A DNA stretch of 64,000 bases from assembly GCF_045863935.1 (NCBI RefSeq), contig NZ_BTVP01000001.1, positions 1 to 64,000 on the forward strand. Direction: 5' to 3'. The translations under genes were made by a program, and so were the position numbers. Below, piece after piece: positions 33,304 through 41,875 of this stretch (its first letter is position 1; every line of letters begins with the position of its first letter). Below the pieces are notes generated by a model, which was not told the DNA's origin, searched no databases, and worked only from the letters and a program-made list of their open reading frames with translations. The stretch comes from Parvibaculum sp045863935. Lineage in GTDB: Bacteria; Pseudomonadota; Alphaproteobacteria; Parvibaculales; Parvibaculaceae.

Positions 33304-34321
33304 GATTTCCTACTTGCGGTTGCGGGGGTTCATCCACATGCAGTTGCTTGGTTGCGAGTAAATTCACGTATTGTGCGAGTGGTGTGAACAATGCGTCTGC
33401 TATCGTGGCGCCGAGAGGACCATCGAAGCGATGTTTGAACACATTTCGGAAGGCGCTATCAATAGCCAAGAATCCAATGCACCCGGTCGTCTCGAGATTT
33501 AGTGTATTGGCTTCCCTTTGCTGAATTGGGAATACCATTGTGCTGGCATAAGGTAGCGTCCAACCTACGCGGGACAAGAACGCGCGCTGAAACCAATTTC
33601 CAGACGTTGGGCGTTCTCCGTAAATTTCGAAGCTTGAATTTTTGTAATCACGCTTATTCGGTAGGTCATTCTCAAGATAAAATCTTTCTTTTTCGTAAAA
33701 TATAGAATGAAAATCTTCATTTTTTTCTAAAGGATCCTGCTTTTCTTCAAACCTTTTTCTATCTAGAGAAGAATTAGTCTGACTTGATCGGCGATCTCGC
33801 GCTAAAGAATAAACAAAAATTTTATCATCTTCATTTTGAATGACTTTTATAGCTGTACGGCAGGTTGTTCCGGTTAGCATTGAGAAAATGTCGCTAATAT
33901 CATCAAGTATGTGCTCTATTTCAGCTCTTATTATTTTCTGAAATTGAGGAAGGTCTCCGACTCCGTTCTGAGTTTTTTCTATAAGAAAAGTATTTATTGA
34001 CTTTATTTGGCACATTATTGCTTCTGTTTTATCAAAAATATTTGCGTACTTCTCTTTCCTTATCCTCAAGTCTTCTCTTATTATTGCTCCGATGAGAAGC
34101 AATAAGAATGCAGACAATATGAAAACGCGATCTACTAAGTAATCGAAGTCAGGAAAACTTGGTGAAATATAATTTGAACCATAATGTAGGCAAAAAACAA
34201 TAACGAGCAGGAAACCCAGATAGCGGGTTATCCATGAACTGCTTTGAGTGGCCAGATTCCAAAAATGGCGAATGGGGCCTGGTACTTCCGGAACTTCAGG
34301 GTTGGAGCCGTTCTGAGGCAT
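33290..34321 (-). CDS. Two-helix membrane protein with GAF-like domain, AT-rich
   Basis: Protein of 343 residues with two membrane helices (about 31-51 and 64-82), a helical stalk (about 85-140) and a C-terminal region resembling a GAF sensor domain (about 140-325): TCRTAIKVIQNEDD, ASTMVFPIQQRE and CIGFLAIDSAFRNVFKHRFD, then a long helix. Codon use is AT-rich (19 and 22 G+C in the 60 bases from 34021 and 33901), unlike the flanking genes, indicating horizontal transfer. The GAF assignment is by pattern only. No effector domain is visible; the 69-residue partner overlaps its end. Confidence 0.75.
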   Translation of the reverse strand: MPQNGSNPEVPEVPGPIRHFWNLATQSSSWITRYLGFLLVIVFCLHYGSNYISPSFPDFDYLVDRVFILSAFLLLLIGAIIREDLRIRKEKYANIFDKTEAIMCQIKSINTFLIEKTQNGVGDLPQFQKIIRAEIEHILDDISDIFSMLTGTTCRTAIKVIQNEDDKIFVYSLARDRRSSQTNSSLDRKRFEEKQDPLEKNEDFHSIFYEKERFYLENDLPNKRDYKNSSFEIYGERPTSGNWFQRAFLSRVGWTLPYASTMVFPIQQREANTLNLETTGCIGFLAIDSAFRNVFKHRFDGPLGATIADALFTPLAQYVNLLATKQLHVDEPPQPQVGNHGQK

Positions 34322-34490
34322 TCTCCTGGAACCCCTTATCGTCGGTTGCCGAAGCGCAACTTGATTCTGCGGTGATTTGCAATTTTCGCAAAGCTATTTT
34401 GGTGCTCGCTGTTGTGCTCATACAACATTTAGCGTTGGCATGCGGTGGGCTGGCAAAAAGATTGGGGCGCCTTCACCACGGACGACCCCC

Positions 34491-35105
34491 TCAGTAGAGG
34501 TTCTTCTTCGCGTCGTCCTCAAGCGCCGTATCAATCAGATCAGCGGGTATTGGCAGCTTCATCTGGTCGCGAACGATCTGGCCAAAAGTCGGCATTGTTT
34601 CGCGCGGCACATGCTTCGACGCGTTCCAGAGGCCGGAGCGCTTCAGTGCCTTGGTGCAGTGGAAGAAGACCTCCCGCACCTCGACGATCATGACGGAGCG
34701 GGGCTTTTTCCCGTCCACCACGAAGCGCTCCATCATTTCCGGATCGATGGTCGTTTCGGCGACGCCGTTCACGCGCAGCATTTCCTCGAAGCCCGGCACG
34801 AAGAAGAGCAGCCCGACCGGGGGCGAGTGGGCGATGTTCGAAAGCGTGTCGATCAGGTTGTTGCCCGGCCGGTCGGGCATGGCGAGATGCATGTCGTCCA
34901 GCACATGGACGAAACCCTGCTCGCCGCCACGGGGCGAGACATCGCCGAGCCCGTCCGGCCGCGACGTGCCGATGCAGAGAAAGGGAGAGAGGCCGATGAA
35001 GGTCTTCGCATGGGGGTCGAGCGCGGGGAGCACCTTACCCCTCGTCTGGCCAGGGTCCGGATAGACGGTGCGCAATGCTTCTTCCGTATCGAGCTTGGCC
35101 GGCAT
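34491..35105 (-). CDS. PPOX-family FMN-dependent protein
   Basis: Split-barrel flavoprotein family member of 204 residues, close to the group annotated as MSMEG_1061-type. Features: HAKTFIGLSPFLCIGTSRPDGLGDVSPRGGEQGFVHV-type region (visible as LSPFLCIGTSRPDGLGDVSP), MPDRPGNNLIDTLSNIAHSP, GLLFFVPGFEEMLRVNG and VREVFFHCTKALKRSGLW. These are conserved flavin-site blocks, and the substrate is unknown. It is transcribed away from hslV and borders the AT-rich cassette on the right. Confidence 0.87.
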   Translation of the reverse strand: MPAKLDTEEALRTVYPDPGQTRGKVLPALDPHAKTFIGLSPFLCIGTSRPDGLGDVSPRGGEQGFVHVLDDMHLAMPDRPGNNLIDTLSNIAHSPPVGLLFFVPGFEEMLRVNGVAETTIDPEMMERFVVDGKKPRSVMIVEVREVFFHCTKALKRSGLWNASKHVPRETMPTFGQIVRDQMKLPIPADLIDTALEDDAKKNLY

Positions 35106-35282
35106 CGAACTCTCCTGGCTGCGTAAATCGGGCTAATTGTTGCGAAAGACTATCATTTGCATGTGTGTGGCGCCAGAGGCAGGCGCTCTCCGCCTCCATC
35201 CGCGGGCTTGACCCTATGGCGCGAAGCGGCCACATGCTATCCGGCAACCTCCCGCCTCCTGACACAGCAAGACAGGAAAGAA

Positions 35283-35834
35283 ATGTCCTCGCACGATCCC
35301 ATCAACTGGCACGGCACAACGATCCTCTCCGTCCGCAAGGGAGGCAAGGTCGTGATCGCCGGCGACGGGCAGGTCTCGATGGGCGACACGATCATGAAGG
35401 GCAATGCCCGCAAGGTCCGCCCGCTCGGCAAGGGCGATGTGATCGCGGGCTTCGCGGGCGCGACGGCGGATGCGATGACGCTGTTCGAACGGCTGGAAGC
35501 GAAGATCGAGCAGTATCCCGGCCAGCTCATGCGCGCCTGCGTGGAACTTGCGAAGGACTGGCGAACCGACCGCTATCTGCGCCGCCTCGAAGCGCTGATG
35601 ATCGTCGCCGACCGCGAGGTGACCCTCGTGCTCACCGGCAATGGCGATGTGCTGGAACCCGAAGGCGGCGTCATCGGCATCGGCTCCGGCGGCAATTATG
35701 CGCTCGCCGCCGCCCGCGCGCTGGCCGACATGGAGCTTTCAGCCGAAGAGGTCGCGCGCAAGGCGATGAAGATCGCCGCCGAAATCTGCGTCTATACGAA
35801 CGACAACCTCACCGTTGAAAGCCTCGACGCGTGA
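35283..35834 (+). CDS. hslV: ATP-dependent protease subunit HslV (ClpQ)
   Basis: Proteasome-like threonine peptidase, 183 residues, forming the HslUV protease. The catalytic threonine is Thr12 in HGTTILSVRKGGKVVIAGDG, so the first 11 residues must be removed as a short propeptide, as is usual in alphaproteobacteria. GGNYALAAARAL is also typical. The ATG at 35283 follows AGGAAAGA. A GTG-started DUF2585 gene overlaps its end by four bases; hslU follows. Confidence 0.98.
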   Translation: MSSHDPINWHGTTILSVRKGGKVVIAGDGQVSMGDTIMKGNARKVRPLGKGDVIAGFAGATADAMTLFERLEAKIEQYPGQLMRACVELAKDWRTDRYLRRLEALMIVADREVTLVLTGNGDVLEPEGGVIGIGSGGNYALAAARALADMELSAEEVARKAMKIAAEICVYTNDNLTVESLDA

Positions 35835-36418
35835 TCCGGCAAGACCTCGCGCGGTGGAAGCCGCCTCTCTGGCTTGTCGCCTGCATCGGCCTATTCGTCC
35901 TGCAAGGCGCGCTGCTCTGGATGATGGGGCGGGTGACCATCTGCGAATGCGGCACGGTGAAGCTCTGGCATGGCGTGGTGCTGAGTTCGGAGAACTCCCA
36001 GCACCTCAGCGACTGGTACACTTTCTCGCATGTCATCCACGGCTTCCTCTTCTATGGCGGCGCTTTCCTTCTGCTTCGGCGCTACCCCATCGGCTGGTGG
36101 CTCGCGGCCGCTCTTTTCGTCGAGGGCGCCTGGGAGGTGCTCGAGAACACGCCCATGGTGATCGAGCGCTACCGCGCCGGCACGATCTCTCTCGATTACT
36201 TCGGCGACAGCATCGTCAACTCGCTCGCCGACAGTCTCGCCATGGTGCTCGGCTTTGTCATGGCCGCGCGGCTTCCCATATGGGTCGTGGTGCTGGCGGC
36301 GCTCGTCATGGAAGCGGGTGTCGCTTATGTCATCCGCGACAATCTCGCCCTCAATGTTGTGATGTTGATCTACCCCGTCGACGCCATACGCGAATGGCAG
36401 GCGGCAGGAGGAATGTAA
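35831..36418 (+). CDS. DUF2585 (UPF0314) membrane protein
   Basis: Integral membrane protein of 195 residues with about five hydrophobic segments. Diagnostic DUF2585 blocks: CGTVKLWHGVVLSSENSQHL, DWYTFSHVIHGFLFY, EGAWEVLENTPMVIERYR and DYFGDSIVNSLADSLAM. Starts with GTG inside the hslV stop (GTGA overlap) and ends four bases before hslU, so it is part of the hslV-hslU operon. The operon link suggests a stress-related role, but none is proven. Confidence 0.92.
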   Translation: MIRQDLARWKPPLWLVACIGLFVLQGALLWMMGRVTICECGTVKLWHGVVLSSENSQHLSDWYTFSHVIHGFLFYGGAFLLLRRYPIGWWLAAALFVEGAWEVLENTPMVIERYRAGTISLDYFGDSIVNSLADSLAMVLGFVMAARLPIWVVVLAALVMEAGVAYVIRDNLALNVVMLIYPVDAIREWQAAGGM

Positions 36419-36422
36419 GTCT

Positions 36423-37730
36423 ATGACCAGTTTTTCGCCGCGTGAGATCGTTTCCGAACTCGACCGCTACATTGTGGGGCAGCGCGACGCCAAGCGCGCC
36501 GTCGCCATCGCGCTGCGCAACCGCTGGCGGCGCCAGCAATTGCCGGAGGACCTTCGCGACGAGGTGCTGCCGAAGAATATCCTGATGATCGGACCGACCG
36601 GCGTCGGCAAGACCGAAATCTCGCGGCGCCTGGCCAGGCTTGCCGAAGCGCCGTTCCTCAAAGTCGAGGCGACGAAGTTCACCGAGGTCGGCTATGTCGG
36701 CCGCGATGTCGAACAGATCATCCGCGATCTCGTCGAGATTTCGCTTGCGATGACACGGGAGAAGCGGCGCAAGGACGTGCAGGCCAAGGCACATCTCGCC
36801 GCCGAGGCCCGCGTGCTCGACGCGCTGGTCGGCCAGAATGCGAGCGAGGGAACGCGCGACAGCTTCCGCAAGAAGCTCCGCGACGGGGAACTCGACGAGA
36901 AGGAAATCGAGGTCGAGGTGCAGGATGCGGGCGGCGGCATGCCGTCTTTCGACATTCCCGGCATGCCGGGCGCGCAGGTCGGCATGATCAATCTCGGCGA
37001 CATCATGGGCAAGGCCTTCGGCCAACGCACGAAGACGCGCCGGATGCAGGTGCGCGAGAGCTACGAGGTGCTGATCGCGGAGGAAAGCGACAAGCTTCTC
37101 GACCAGGAGCAGGTGACACAGGACGCGATCCGCGCGGTCGAGCAGAACGGCATCGTGTTTCTGGACGAGGTCGACAAGATCTGCGCCCGCGCCGAAAAGC
37201 AGGGCGGCGATGTAAGCCGCGAAGGCGTGCAGCGCGATCTTCTGCCGCTCATCGAGGGCACGACCGTCGCGACCAAGCATGGCGCGGTCAAGACCGACCA
37301 CATCCTTTTCATCGCCTCCGGCGCCTTCCACATCGCGAAACCGTCGGACCTCCTGCCCGAACTGCAGGGGCGTCTCCCGATCCGCGTCGAACTCAAGGCG
37401 CTGACGCGGGAGGATTTCCGCCGCATCCTTACCGAACCGGAAGCCAGCCTCATCAAGCAATATGTGGCGCTGATGAAGACGGAGGAGGTCGAACTCGACT
37501 TCACCGATGACGGGATCGGCGCCATCGCCGAGATCGCGGCCGCCGTCAATTCATCGGTCGAGAATATCGGCGCGCGGCGTCTTCACACCGTCATGGAGCG
37601 CGTGCTCGACGAGGTGAGTTTCGCCGCGTCCGACAAATCCGGCCAGACGGTGAGGATCGACGCGGCTTATGTGCACGAGCATATCGGCGACCTGACGAAG
37701 AACGCGGATCTCACGAAGTTCATTCTCTGA
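36423..37730 (+). CDS. hslU: ATP-dependent protease ATPase subunit HslU (ClpY)
   Basis: AAA+ unfoldase feeding HslV, 435 residues. N-terminal PREIVSELDRYIVGQRDAKR, Walker A GPTGVGKTEISRRLA (about 57-71), Walker B GIVFLDEVDKIC, the SREGVQRDLLPLIEGT segment and sensor region FIASGAFHIAKPSDLLPELQ are all present, together with the C-terminal tail ADLTKFIL that docks into HslV. Confidence 0.99.
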   Translation: MTSFSPREIVSELDRYIVGQRDAKRAVAIALRNRWRRQQLPEDLRDEVLPKNILMIGPTGVGKTEISRRLARLAEAPFLKVEATKFTEVGYVGRDVEQIIRDLVEISLAMTREKRRKDVQAKAHLAAEARVLDALVGQNASEGTRDSFRKKLRDGELDEKEIEVEVQDAGGGMPSFDIPGMPGAQVGMINLGDIMGKAFGQRTKTRRMQVRESYEVLIAEESDKLLDQEQVTQDAIRAVEQNGIVFLDEVDKICARAEKQGGDVSREGVQRDLLPLIEGTTVATKHGAVKTDHILFIASGAFHIAKPSDLLPELQGRLPIRVELKALTREDFRRILTEPEASLIKQYVALMKTEEVELDFTDDGIGAIAEIAAAVNSSVENIGARRLHTVMERVLDEVSFAASDKSGQTVRIDAAYVHEHIGDLTKNADLTKFIL

Positions 37731-37750
37731 ACCTCGCTCTGAAGCTCGCG

Positions 37751-38827
37751 TCAGGCGACTTCCTTTTCGCGGCGGCCGAAGGCCGTGGCCCGATCCTCGC
37801 TCTCCGGCAGTTCGAGTTCCCCGGCGGCAACGAGCTTCTTCAGATAGTTGAAGGTGCGCATGGTCTGCGTGACGAGATGATCGCCCGCCCCATAGCCCGG
37901 ATAGCGCTTCTCGCCGTCGATGAACTGCCGCAGCGGCTCGATTTGCGTGTCGTAGTCGAGCGAGCAGAAGAGCGGGAAGGAGAAACGCTCATCGGGCACG
38001 TTGCGCACGCGATGCGGCGTGGCGATGAAGCGGCCATTCGTCATTGCTTCCAGCATGTCGCCGATATTGATGACGAAGGCGCCCTCGACGGGCGGTGCGT
38101 CGATCCAGTCGCCATTGGCATTCATCACCTGAAGACCCGGCGCGGTCACGTGAAGGATGGTGAAGCACTCGTAATCCGTATGCGCGCTGATGCCCCACTC
38201 AGCTCTCTGTCCTTCAAGGGGCGCACGAGCGGGGTCCGCCGGGTAATGCACGAGGCGGAGCTGCGAGGGCGGCTTTGTCAGCCATTGCTCGAAATGGTCT
38301 TCCGGCAGTCCGAGCGCCAGAGCGAAGCCCTCGAACAGCTTGTGGCCGAGCGCCATCGCCGCCTCGTAATAGGCGTAGACGTCACGCTGCATTTCGGGCA
38401 TGTCCACCGGCCACTGGTTCGGGCCGAGCATCCGGTATCCCTTCACATGGTCGGGATCGTCTTCCGGCAGTTCGACGGAAAGGTCGAAGGCTTCCTTCTT
38501 GTCGGTCTTGGCGGGGTCCGTGCCGTCGTAGAAGCCTTCCTCGCCCGTCGGCACATAGCCGCGATGGGCGCGCGACTTGCCGATATAGAGATCCATCTTC
38601 TCTTCAAGCGGGCGCGCGAAGAATTCGGCCGCGCGCGCCTCGAGCTTTTCGATCATTTCGCGCGGGATGTTGTGGCCCTTCACATAGAGGAAACCGACAT
38701 TCCCCGCCGCATCGGCCATCTCCGCCGCGACGCGCATCTTCGCCTCTTCGTCCTCGCCGAAAAGGGCCGAGATGTCGATGACGGGAATACTCGTGAAGGC
38801 CGTGCCCTTCGCTTCGGTCTCGCTCAT
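37751..38827 (-). CDS. Isopenicillin N synthase-like 2OG-Fe(II) oxygenase
   Basis: Non-haem iron oxygenase of 358 residues. The N-terminal DIOX_N-type region begins IPVIDISALFG; the iron ligands are HTD (His216, Asp218) and His272 in ATPHRVRN, with the RFSFPLF (Arg281/Ser283) 2-oxoglutarate motif. Family members act on diverse small molecules, including gibberellin-like, flavonoid-like and amino acid substrates, so the substrate is unknown. ATG at 38827 overlaps the upstream unknown gene by four bases; a LysR gene precedes both on the same strand. Confidence 0.92.
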   Translation of the reverse strand: MSETEAKGTAFTSIPVIDISALFGEDEEAKMRVAAEMADAAGNVGFLYVKGHNIPREMIEKLEARAAEFFARPLEEKMDLYIGKSRAHRGYVPTGEEGFYDGTDPAKTDKKEAFDLSVELPEDDPDHVKGYRMLGPNQWPVDMPEMQRDVYAYYEAAMALGHKLFEGFALALGLPEDHFEQWLTKPPSQLRLVHYPADPARAPLEGQRAEWGISAHTDYECFTILHVTAPGLQVMNANGDWIDAPPVEGAFVINIGDMLEAMTNGRFIATPHRVRNVPDERFSFPLFCSLDYDTQIEPLRQFIDGEKRYPGYGAGDHLVTQTMRTFNYLKKLVAAGELELPESEDRATAFGRREKEVA

Positions 38828-39648
38828 GAAAAGACTCCATTCGGCAGAACATCGGTCAGCGGCTCGCCGCGCAAATCCGTGATTTCCCAGCGCCGCGTGA
38901 ACGGTTTGCCCATGCGGTCCTGATCCAGCGTTTCGAGAAGCCCGCCATTGAGAACGGGGAGAAGCGGCCTTGCCTCGCGATAGGGGAGCGTCGAGCGCTG
39001 GACGATCCATCCCGCGCTCGTCACCGCGCCTTGCGAGATTTCGCAATCGAGAAAGTCCCGGGCGCGGTCGATGCTGGCGGCACCCGCCACGCATTCGCCA
39101 AGCGAGAGGCCCGCCGGCGTGCTGCAACAGCGCTCGCGCGCCAGCATGAAAAGACCGCCCATGCGCGCAATCGCGCCTTTCTGTCCGGTCTCGCGGTCTT
39201 CGAGCCGCGCCGCCCATGAGGGCGTGCCGGCAATCGGTTCGCGGTGCCAGTGCTCGATATAGGGAATGTCCTTTCCCTCCTCGACCATGGTGGTGCCGTC
39301 GATCCAGAGGCGGCCCCGGTCCGAATAGACCGCCTTCGGCTGGAAATCGATGTCGCGGCGCCATTCGAACCAGCCCTCTTCCTCGACAAGCTCGCCCGCG
39401 AAGCCTTCCTGGGTGGCAAGCCACATCAGCGCTTCATGGTCGAGTGCAGAGAGCGAGCCCATGCCCGAAAAATCCGGTCTCCCCTCCGGCTGGCGGAGAT
39501 CGAGATAGAGGCCCGGTCCCTGCAGCCAGTTCACGAAGCTCGTCGTGTCGCGCCGCCCGTCGGGCCAGGCGATGAGCGAGCGGCGCCAGAGGCCGGGCAT
39601 GGTCTCAAGGGAAGGTTCCGGGAGGGCTGTGCTGAGGGCGACTGACAT
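38824..39648 (-). CDS. Conserved hypothetical protein next to the 2OG-Fe oxygenase
   Basis: Protein of 274 residues without signal peptide or membrane helix. It opens with MSVALSTALPEPSLETMPGL and then an alternating strand-rich pattern (LWRRSLIAWPDGRRDTTSFV, GPGLYLDLRQPEG, EGWFEWRRDIDFQPKAVYSD, GRLWIDGTTMVEEG) that suggests a beta-barrel or lipocalin-like fold; this fold is an inference. Rich in Trp and Arg. ATG at 39648 is preferred over a codon 60 bases upstream. The four-base overlap with the oxygenase gene implies a joint function. Confidence 0.72.
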   Translation of the reverse strand: MSVALSTALPEPSLETMPGLWRRSLIAWPDGRRDTTSFVNWLQGPGLYLDLRQPEGRPDFSGMGSLSALDHEALMWLATQEGFAGELVEEEGWFEWRRDIDFQPKAVYSDRGRLWIDGTTMVEEGKDIPYIEHWHREPIAGTPSWAARLEDRETGQKGAIARMGGLFMLARERCCSTPAGLSLGECVAGAASIDRARDFLDCEISQGAVTSAGWIVQRSTLPYREARPLLPVLNGGLLETLDQDRMGKPFTRRWEITDLRGEPLTDVLPNGVFS

Positions 39649-39717
39649 GAGGCCATGGTGGCGGGCTCGCAGCCATCGGCCTAGACGGGAAATTTCAATG
39701 GGAGACATAGATAAAAT

Positions 39718-40656
39718 CTATGCCTCCCGGCCGGGCTCCCGGAGCTTCCCCATGATTTCCGCCAGAAAGAGTTCGGTCGGCGTGTTGCGGACGGGTTCGT
39801 CCCGCGTCACCAGATAGACCTGGTAGGCGGGGAGCACCGCTTCCGGCAGCAGCGGCCAGAGCGCGCCGTCATGGTCGAGCGTTTCGGCGGTGCAGGTCGG
39901 CAGGAAGCCGATGCCGACGCCAAGCTCGATCAGGCGCTTCGTCTCGTGCAGGTTTTCCGCATAACCACCGACCCTTTTTCCGAGGCCGTAGCGCTGGCGG
40001 AAATTCGCCAGCTCCTGCGGCTCGTCGAGACCGGTCGCGATATAGGGCTCGGCGGCGAGATCTGCGGGCTGCGGCACGGTCATGCCGTAAAGCGCGTGCG
40101 CCTTGTGGCAATAGAGCTGCTGCACCTCGCGCATCAGCGGCTGGTAGCACAGCGCCGCGTCCGGCGCGTTGTCGCAGGCGATGCCGATTTCGGCCTCGCC
40201 CGATTTCAGTGCCGCGATCACCTCGCGCCAGGGCGCAACCTCGATATGAATGCCGACGCCGGGATGGTGCCGGTGGAGGCCGGCCAGCGCCGCGTCGAAT
40301 TCCGGCGAGACGACGGAAGAGATCATGCGGATGTTGATGACGCCTTCGACGAGACCGGCGGCGAGCGCCACGTCATGCGGGGCGGCGCGCACCGCGCTCA
40401 TCATGGTCTCGCAAAGATCGTAAAGCGCGCGGCCCGCGGGCAGGAGCTCGATGCCGCTCGCCGTGCGCTTCAGCAGCGTCACGCCGAGATGATCCTCGAG
40501 CCGCTTCAGCCCGGCACTGACGGTTGGCTGCTGGCGGTTGAGCCGCCGCGCCGCCGCACCGATGCCGCCCGCGCGCACGATCTCGTGGAAGAGCTGGAAA
40601 AGATTCCAGTCCACCTTGCGGGCAAAACTCAGCTCGATCTTCTTGCTGTCGTCCAT
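39718..40656 (-). CDS. LysR family transcriptional regulator
   Basis: LysR-type regulator of 312 residues. The winged helix-turn-helix (about residues 14-75) includes NLFQLFHEIVRAGGIGAAARRL and QQPTVSAGLKRLEDHLGVTLLKR, followed by a periplasmic-binding-like effector domain. It sits 69 bases upstream of the unknown/2OG oxygenase pair on the same strand and could regulate or co-express with them. The effector is unknown. Confidence 0.92.
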   Translation of the reverse strand: MDDSKKIELSFARKVDWNLFQLFHEIVRAGGIGAAARRLNRQQPTVSAGLKRLEDHLGVTLLKRTASGIELLPAGRALYDLCETMMSAVRAAPHDVALAAGLVEGVINIRMISSVVSPEFDAALAGLHRHHPGVGIHIEVAPWREVIAALKSGEAEIGIACDNAPDAALCYQPLMREVQQLYCHKAHALYGMTVPQPADLAAEPYIATGLDEPQELANFRQRYGLGKRVGGYAENLHETKRLIELGVGIGFLPTCTAETLDHDGALWPLLPEAVLPAYQVYLVTRDEPVRNTPTELFLAEIMGKLREPGREA

Positions 40657-40836
40657 TTCGTTTCATGCCGTGGCGGCAAAGGAAGGCGCTCCATTGAAGC
40701 CCTTGCGCGGGCTTGCGTCCATCGGCTTCGCCGTTCGAGGCGCGCCGCGAATCCGTGAGCCTTCCGCTTTCTCGCTTCCGGCGAATCCGGAAAGACGCAT
40801 CTTCGCCCCGCGCGAGCCCCAACCGGATGCGTCGCT

Positions 40837-41220
40837 TCACTGCGGGCGAGTCTTTCGCTTCTTTGCTCTCCGCTTGTCGAGAAGAGCGAGCATTCCGGCG
40901 ATTTCCGCCTGGCTCATCTCTGCGATTTCCTCCGAAAGGCGGTTGGCGAGTTCCGTTGCCTGCGGGGCAAGGCCCGACGTGTCGATCGCCACGCGCGGAT
41001 GGGAGAGACGGGCCAATCGCTCCAGTTCCTCCGCCTCGTCCCAGATCACATTGAAATAGCCGATGATCGCCTGCACGAGGCGCCAGCTCGGGCGGCCGCG
41101 CTTGCCATGCTCGAGGGCGGAGAGATAGGCGGGCGTGACGCGGAGCGCGGCCGCCATCTCCTTCATGGTGACGCCCCGGGTGGCGCGCAATTCGCGCAGC
41201 TTGCGGCCGAAGGGGGTCAT
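40837..41220 (-). CDS. XRE family helix-turn-helix regulator
   Basis: DNA-binding protein of 127 residues. A Cro/C1-type HTH spans about residues 1-65 (FGRKLRELRATRGVTMKEMA, RVTPAYLSALEHGKRGRPSW); the rest is helical with EIAEMSQAEIAGMLALLDKR and a basic tail. ATG at 41220 overlaps the end of the Smr gene by four bases, so it is co-translated with it. The gap to LysR (40657-40836, 180 bases) shows no gene. Confidence 0.9.
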   Translation of the reverse strand: MTPFGRKLRELRATRGVTMKEMAAALRVTPAYLSALEHGKRGRPSWRLVQAIIGYFNVIWDEAEELERLARLSHPRVAIDTSGLAPQATELANRLSEEIAEMSQAEIAGMLALLDKRRAKKRKTRPQ

Positions 41221-41843
41221 CTCTTCTTGCGCAGCCAGACATAGAAAGCGCCGCCGCCGCCATGTTTGGGATGGGCGGGCTGGAAACCCGAGACATGGGC
41301 GCGAAGCTCCGCCTCGTTGAGCCAGCGCGGAACGGCGCTGCGCAGCACGCCCTGGCGCTCCGGCGCTTCGTAGAAGCTCGTGCCATGCAGCGTGTGGCGC
41401 GCGTAAGGAGAGGCGCCCTTGCCGGTGATGACGAGAACGCAGCGCAGCCCGCGTGCCCGCGCGGTGCCGATGAAACCCGTCAGCGCCCGATGCGCCGCTT
41501 CCTGGCCGTGCCCGTGAAGGTCGAGGGTCGCCTCCACCTCCATCTGCCCGCGGGCAAGGCGCTGGCTCGTGCGGCGGTCGAGGCCGGTGAGCGGCGGCGG
41601 CTCGGAGGCGCGGCGCGGCGGCGGCGCGGCTGGCCGTTCGGGCAGGGGCACAAGCGATTGCGGGCGAACGGGGAGGGCTTCCTTGCGCTCCTCTTCGGGC
41701 AGCGCCTCCTCCGCTTCCGCGGGGCGCCGGGAGATCGGCTTCGCGTCTTTCGTGACGGCACGCCAGAGCTTGCGCTCCTCGTCCGTCAGATGGCGGCGCT
41801 GTCTGGATTTCGGGCGCGGCATCTTCTCTTTCCCGCTCGCCAT
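41217..41843 (-). CDS. Smr (small MutS-related) domain protein
   Basis: Protein of 208 residues. A basic, proline-rich N-terminal half (about 1-105, probably disordered) precedes the Smr domain with its signature VEATLDLHGHGQEAAHRAL and VLVITGKGAS, then HPKHGGGGAFYVWLRKKR. Smr domains nick or bind branched DNA or RNA in several systems. The start MASGKEKMPR at 41843 is probable; MPRPKSR seven codons later is possible. Operon order is tim44-like, mltA, smr, XRE on the minus strand. Confidence 0.92.
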   Translation of the reverse strand: MASGKEKMPRPKSRQRRHLTDEERKLWRAVTKDAKPISRRPAEAEEALPEEERKEALPVRPQSLVPLPERPAAPPPRRASEPPPLTGLDRRTSQRLARGQMEVEATLDLHGHGQEAAHRALTGFIGTARARGLRCVLVITGKGASPYARHTLHGTSFYEAPERQGVLRSAVPRWLNEAELRAHVSGFQPAHPKHGGGGAFYVWLRKKR

Positions 41844-41875
41844 AAAAATGCCCTGTCCCGGTTCGACGGCCCCGA

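Noticed and set aside
34234..34497. Plus-strand 87-codon frame inside and next to the AT-rich cassette
   Set aside because: Opposite strand to a better supported gene and not preceded by a convincing ribosome site.
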